From: Nemertoderma westbladi
Taxonomy: Eukaryota > Xenacoelomorpha > Nemertodermatida > Nemertodermatidae
DNA length: 21,464 bases
Direction: 5' to 3'
NCBI GenBank assembly: GCA_032718475.1
Contig: JAUCBJ010000575.1
Span: forward strand, 1 to 21,464
A program made the translations under genes and the position numbers. Every line of letters starts with the position of its first letter. Position 1 is the stretch's first letter. Below the pieces are notes generated by a model that searched no databases, was not told the origin of the DNA, and was given only the letters and a program-made list of their open reading frames with translations. This document shows positions 19,021 to 21,464 of this stretch, piece by piece.

Positions 19021-20874
19021 GAGGAGACTTTACTACTGTACAACTGGGTTGTTTAAAATATAGTCCGGAGGGTAAATTCCAACCAGCAAACAAAACTATT
19101 AAATTAATTGCACCATCTAAGGGAAACATATCCAATGAATATTTGTCAGAAAGTGAAATATTAAAACATATGCCGAACCGAAAGTCTCTGACTAGCCGTG
19201 AAAATGATGATTTGGAACAGGTTGTAAAAGTTATTCAGCGTCATTGAGAGATATTCCAATGTATTGGATGTTTAAAGGATTACAAAGTTCATTTGAAGGT
19301 AGCTCAGGACGCTGTACCAGTAATTCAAAAAGCCAAGGACTGTACCAATATACTATCAAGATAAAACAAAAAAGAGACTGACGAATTTGTGCATAGCGGA
19401 GTATTAGAATGGTGTCCCCCTGACCAAACAATGCATTATGTGTCACCTCTTCATGTCACGGCAAAACCAAATATGCCGGGCGAAATCCGCATTGTGGGTT
19501 ATTTTAGAATATTAAACTCCCATTTGTCTAGAACATGCATAGTGCACAGCCCAAAAATTGATGATTTTATCGATCTATTGTCTGGTTGTAATTATTTTTT
19601 CAAACTCGACCTGCCTCATGCGTATCACCAATTAGAGCTCGATAATGAAAGCAAAGAACCACAATGTCAACCATGTGGGGGTAATATTCGATATACAGTA
19701 GTAGACTGTCAATAGGGCTTCTGAATGCTCAAGACTTCTACGATCAGCAAATGTATGAGATTTTACACACTATTAAACAAGTTGGGATTTATAGAGATGA
19801 TATTATTGGTGGAGCAAGTAGTATAACTGATCTAGCAGAGATACTTGGAGAGGTATTAGATGCATTCCAGAGAAAAGGTTGAAATTGGCAAAGTGTCAGT
19901 TTGGTTTCAAACAAATCAACTTTCTAGGTTATACATTCACAGAGTTTGGACTCAAACCAACTGTTGAGAAAGTTAAAGCATTACAGAAAGCCATGAGACC
20001 TGAATCAAAGGAAGCATTGCGTTCATTCCTGGGTATGATTGGGTTTAATCAGAGATTCATTCCGCGGTTTGCAGAGAGAACTGCCATTCTGTTCGATCTG
20101 GTACATGTGACGGGGCCATTTGTATGGGAACAATGTCACCAAGAGGCATTTTAATCTTTTAAAGTGTCGTTATCTGATGTTACCATGGATCATTACTTCA
20201 AGAAGGGAAAAGAAACTGCACTATTTGTAGATGCCGGAAAGAAGGCACATCAGTTGGGACATTGTGGAGGAATGAGTGCCATGTTAGCACAAAGACATCA
20301 GGGGAGTTGGGTACCCATCCATTATGCAAATACTGTAGACGAATGACTGATGTTGAATAACGTTGGGGTCAAACAGAGTTAGAACTTAGAAGCTAGAGCA
20401 TTCAAGTGGGGAGCAGCAGAAAAGTTTGCCGATTTGCTAGTCGGGGCACCACATTTCACAATATTTCCAGATGCAAAAAGTCTGATACCAGTATTTAACA
20501 AACCGTCAGCCAGCACCACCCCCAGAATTGAACGTCAGGTGTTAGGCATGCAACATCTTGATTACACATTGGAATATCGTGCAGGAAATACAAACCCAGC
20601 AGATTTCCTATCAAGGAATCCAGTGGGTGATGAACTTGAAGAGGAAAACATTATTCGAGCACTGCATATCACACATGGAAAGGAATTATTAAACATGTTG
20701 AAGAAGGAAACAAAGAACGACAAGTTACTACAGTTTCTAATGGAAAGAATCAGCCAAGGAGATTGGGAAAGGTTTAAAAAAGATGACAGATTGGTGCCAT
20801 ATTACTCAATTAGGGATAATCTTTCAGTCATTGATAATCTCGTTTACATGAATGAGTTGCATTCCACCAGATAG
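19021..20874 (+). pseudogene. Reverse transcriptase and RNase H remnant of Ty3/Gypsy pol
   Basis: The RT finger/palm region is recognisable at about 19389-19712 (GVLEWCPPDQT, KLDLPHAYHQLEL). A frameshift near 19700 leads into RLSIGLLNAQDFYDQQMYEI and the catalytic YRDD at 19790-19801. KCQFGFKQINFLGYTF and SFLGMIGFNQRFIPRFA (19891-20090) are the RT thumb/connection. RNase H follows, with the first Asp in ALFVDAGKKAH (about 20220-20250) and the C-terminal block LDYTLEYRAGNTNPADFLSR (about 20560-20616). Stops occur at 19237, 19362, 19713, 19876, 20152 and 20344. The frame ends at 20874 in the linker, before the integrase HHCC domain, which is not found. Confidence 0.88.
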
Positions 20875-20923
20875 ATATTCATTATATTCAATGCAGATAC
20901 ACAGATTAAAACACAATAATTAT

Positions 20924-21055
20924 TTATTACATGGGAAAAAATGTTGAAAATGTTTTCACTATTCTTAAGGCATTTTATTTACCGAGCGCTACCGAGGTTA
21001 ATAAAGGGTCGAGAAAATAATGAAGAAAATATTCAACTTTTTTCCCATGTAATAA
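20924..21055. mobile_element. Short foldback / MITE-like element
   Basis: TTATTACATGGGAAAAAA at the left is matched by its reverse complement at the right (TTTTTTCCCATGTAATAA). The similarity continues inward for about 15 more bases with mismatches. The total length is 132 bp, with no coding capacity. The loop contains TACCGAGCGCTACCGAGG, related to a motif near 912-931. A TA or TTA target duplication is possible but cannot be separated from the terminal bases. Confidence 0.65.
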
Positions 21056-21181
21056 GCAATTTATTCTTAAAGTTGTACTTTTTCTTGCTCAATTCTCAAA
21101 AGATAGAGCGATATAATGTTACAAAATAAATTGAACTAAATTATTATTTATTTTACTATATTGCTTGATTCAAATTATTGC

Positions 21182-21464
21182 AAAATGAAAACCTTTTACA
21201 AAATGAAAACCTTTTACAAAATGAAAACCTTTTAGAAAATGAAAACCTTTTACAAAATGAAAACCTTTTACAAAATGAAAACCTTTTACAAAATGAAAAC
21301 CTTTACAAAATGAAAACCTTTTACGAAATGAAAACCTTTTACAAAATGAAAACCTTTTACAAAATGAAAACCTTTTACAAAATGAAAACCTTTTACAAAA
21401 TGAAAACCTTTTACAAAATGAAAACCTTTTACAAAATGAAAACCTTTTACAAAATGAAAACCTT
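21182..21464 (+). repeat. 18-bp tandem array (AAAATGAAAACCTTTTAC)n
   Basis: Almost 16 head-to-tail copies are nearly identical, with occasional single-base variants and one 17-bp unit near 21300. The array runs off the end of the window, so its true length is unknown. It has no stop-free coding meaning. Confidence 0.95.

Larger units (their letters stand above)
17312..20874 (+). mobile_element. Decayed, 3'-truncated Ty3/Gypsy retrotransposon
   Basis: The order is putative 5' LTR, leader, gag with zinc knuckle, aspartic protease, reverse transcriptase, RNase H, then loss of similarity. This is canonical Ty3/Gypsy order with the integrase and 3' LTR missing. The coding sequence is interrupted by several in-frame stops and at least three frame changes, so this copy cannot be functional. 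The break falls at about 20874, where the integrase zinc-binding region should begin. Confidence 0.9.

Overview
This is eukaryotic, very probably metazoan, nuclear DNA. AT-rich non-coding sequence is interrupted by two long, intact, intronless reading frames, both on the minus strand. One encodes an Argonaute of the AGO clade and the other an FHIP2-type (FAM160B) dynein-adaptor protein. The repeat content (a decayed Ty3/Gypsy element, a tRNA-derived SINE, a DNA transposon with TIRs, MITE-like foldbacks, several satellites and minisatellites) fits an invertebrate, perhaps a marine one. The sequence alone does not let me name the phylum.

Layout. 1-2062: AT-rich, no gene seen, except a possible polyadenylation signal for the Argonaute. 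2063-5314 (-): Argonaute, 1083 aa. 5315-7460: non-coding, with a degenerate CTCAGCCTAGG-type repeat field. 7462-7725: SINE. 7754-8924: a DNA transposon bounded by a perfect 9-bp target-site duplication; its inverted ends carry arrays of one 13-bp minisatellite in opposite orientations. 8934-11000: AT-rich, no gene. 11100-11865: a palindromic array of about 165-bp units, three in one orientation and three in the other. 12796-13595: an alternating A/B satellite (315-bp dimer) built around CCCTCTAGCGG, ending in a (GAC)n tract. 13810-15969 (-): FHIP2-like gene, 719 aa. 16600-17150: diverged repeats of about 205 bp. 17312-20874: relic Ty3/Gypsy element with gag, protease, RT and RNase H, broken by stops and frameshifts and lacking the integrase. 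20924-21055: small foldback element. 21182-21464: 18-bp tandem array running off the window.

The two host genes have unrelated known roles (small-RNA-guided silencing; dynein cargo adaptor complex). Nothing suggests an operon. The points most worth following up are the 7-residue insertion at the catalytic glutamate of the Argonaute, the transposon with minisatellite TIRs and a small unidentified cysteine-rich frame, and the large imperfect palindrome that could form double-stranded RNA if transcribed. A link between that palindrome and the Argonaute is speculation.
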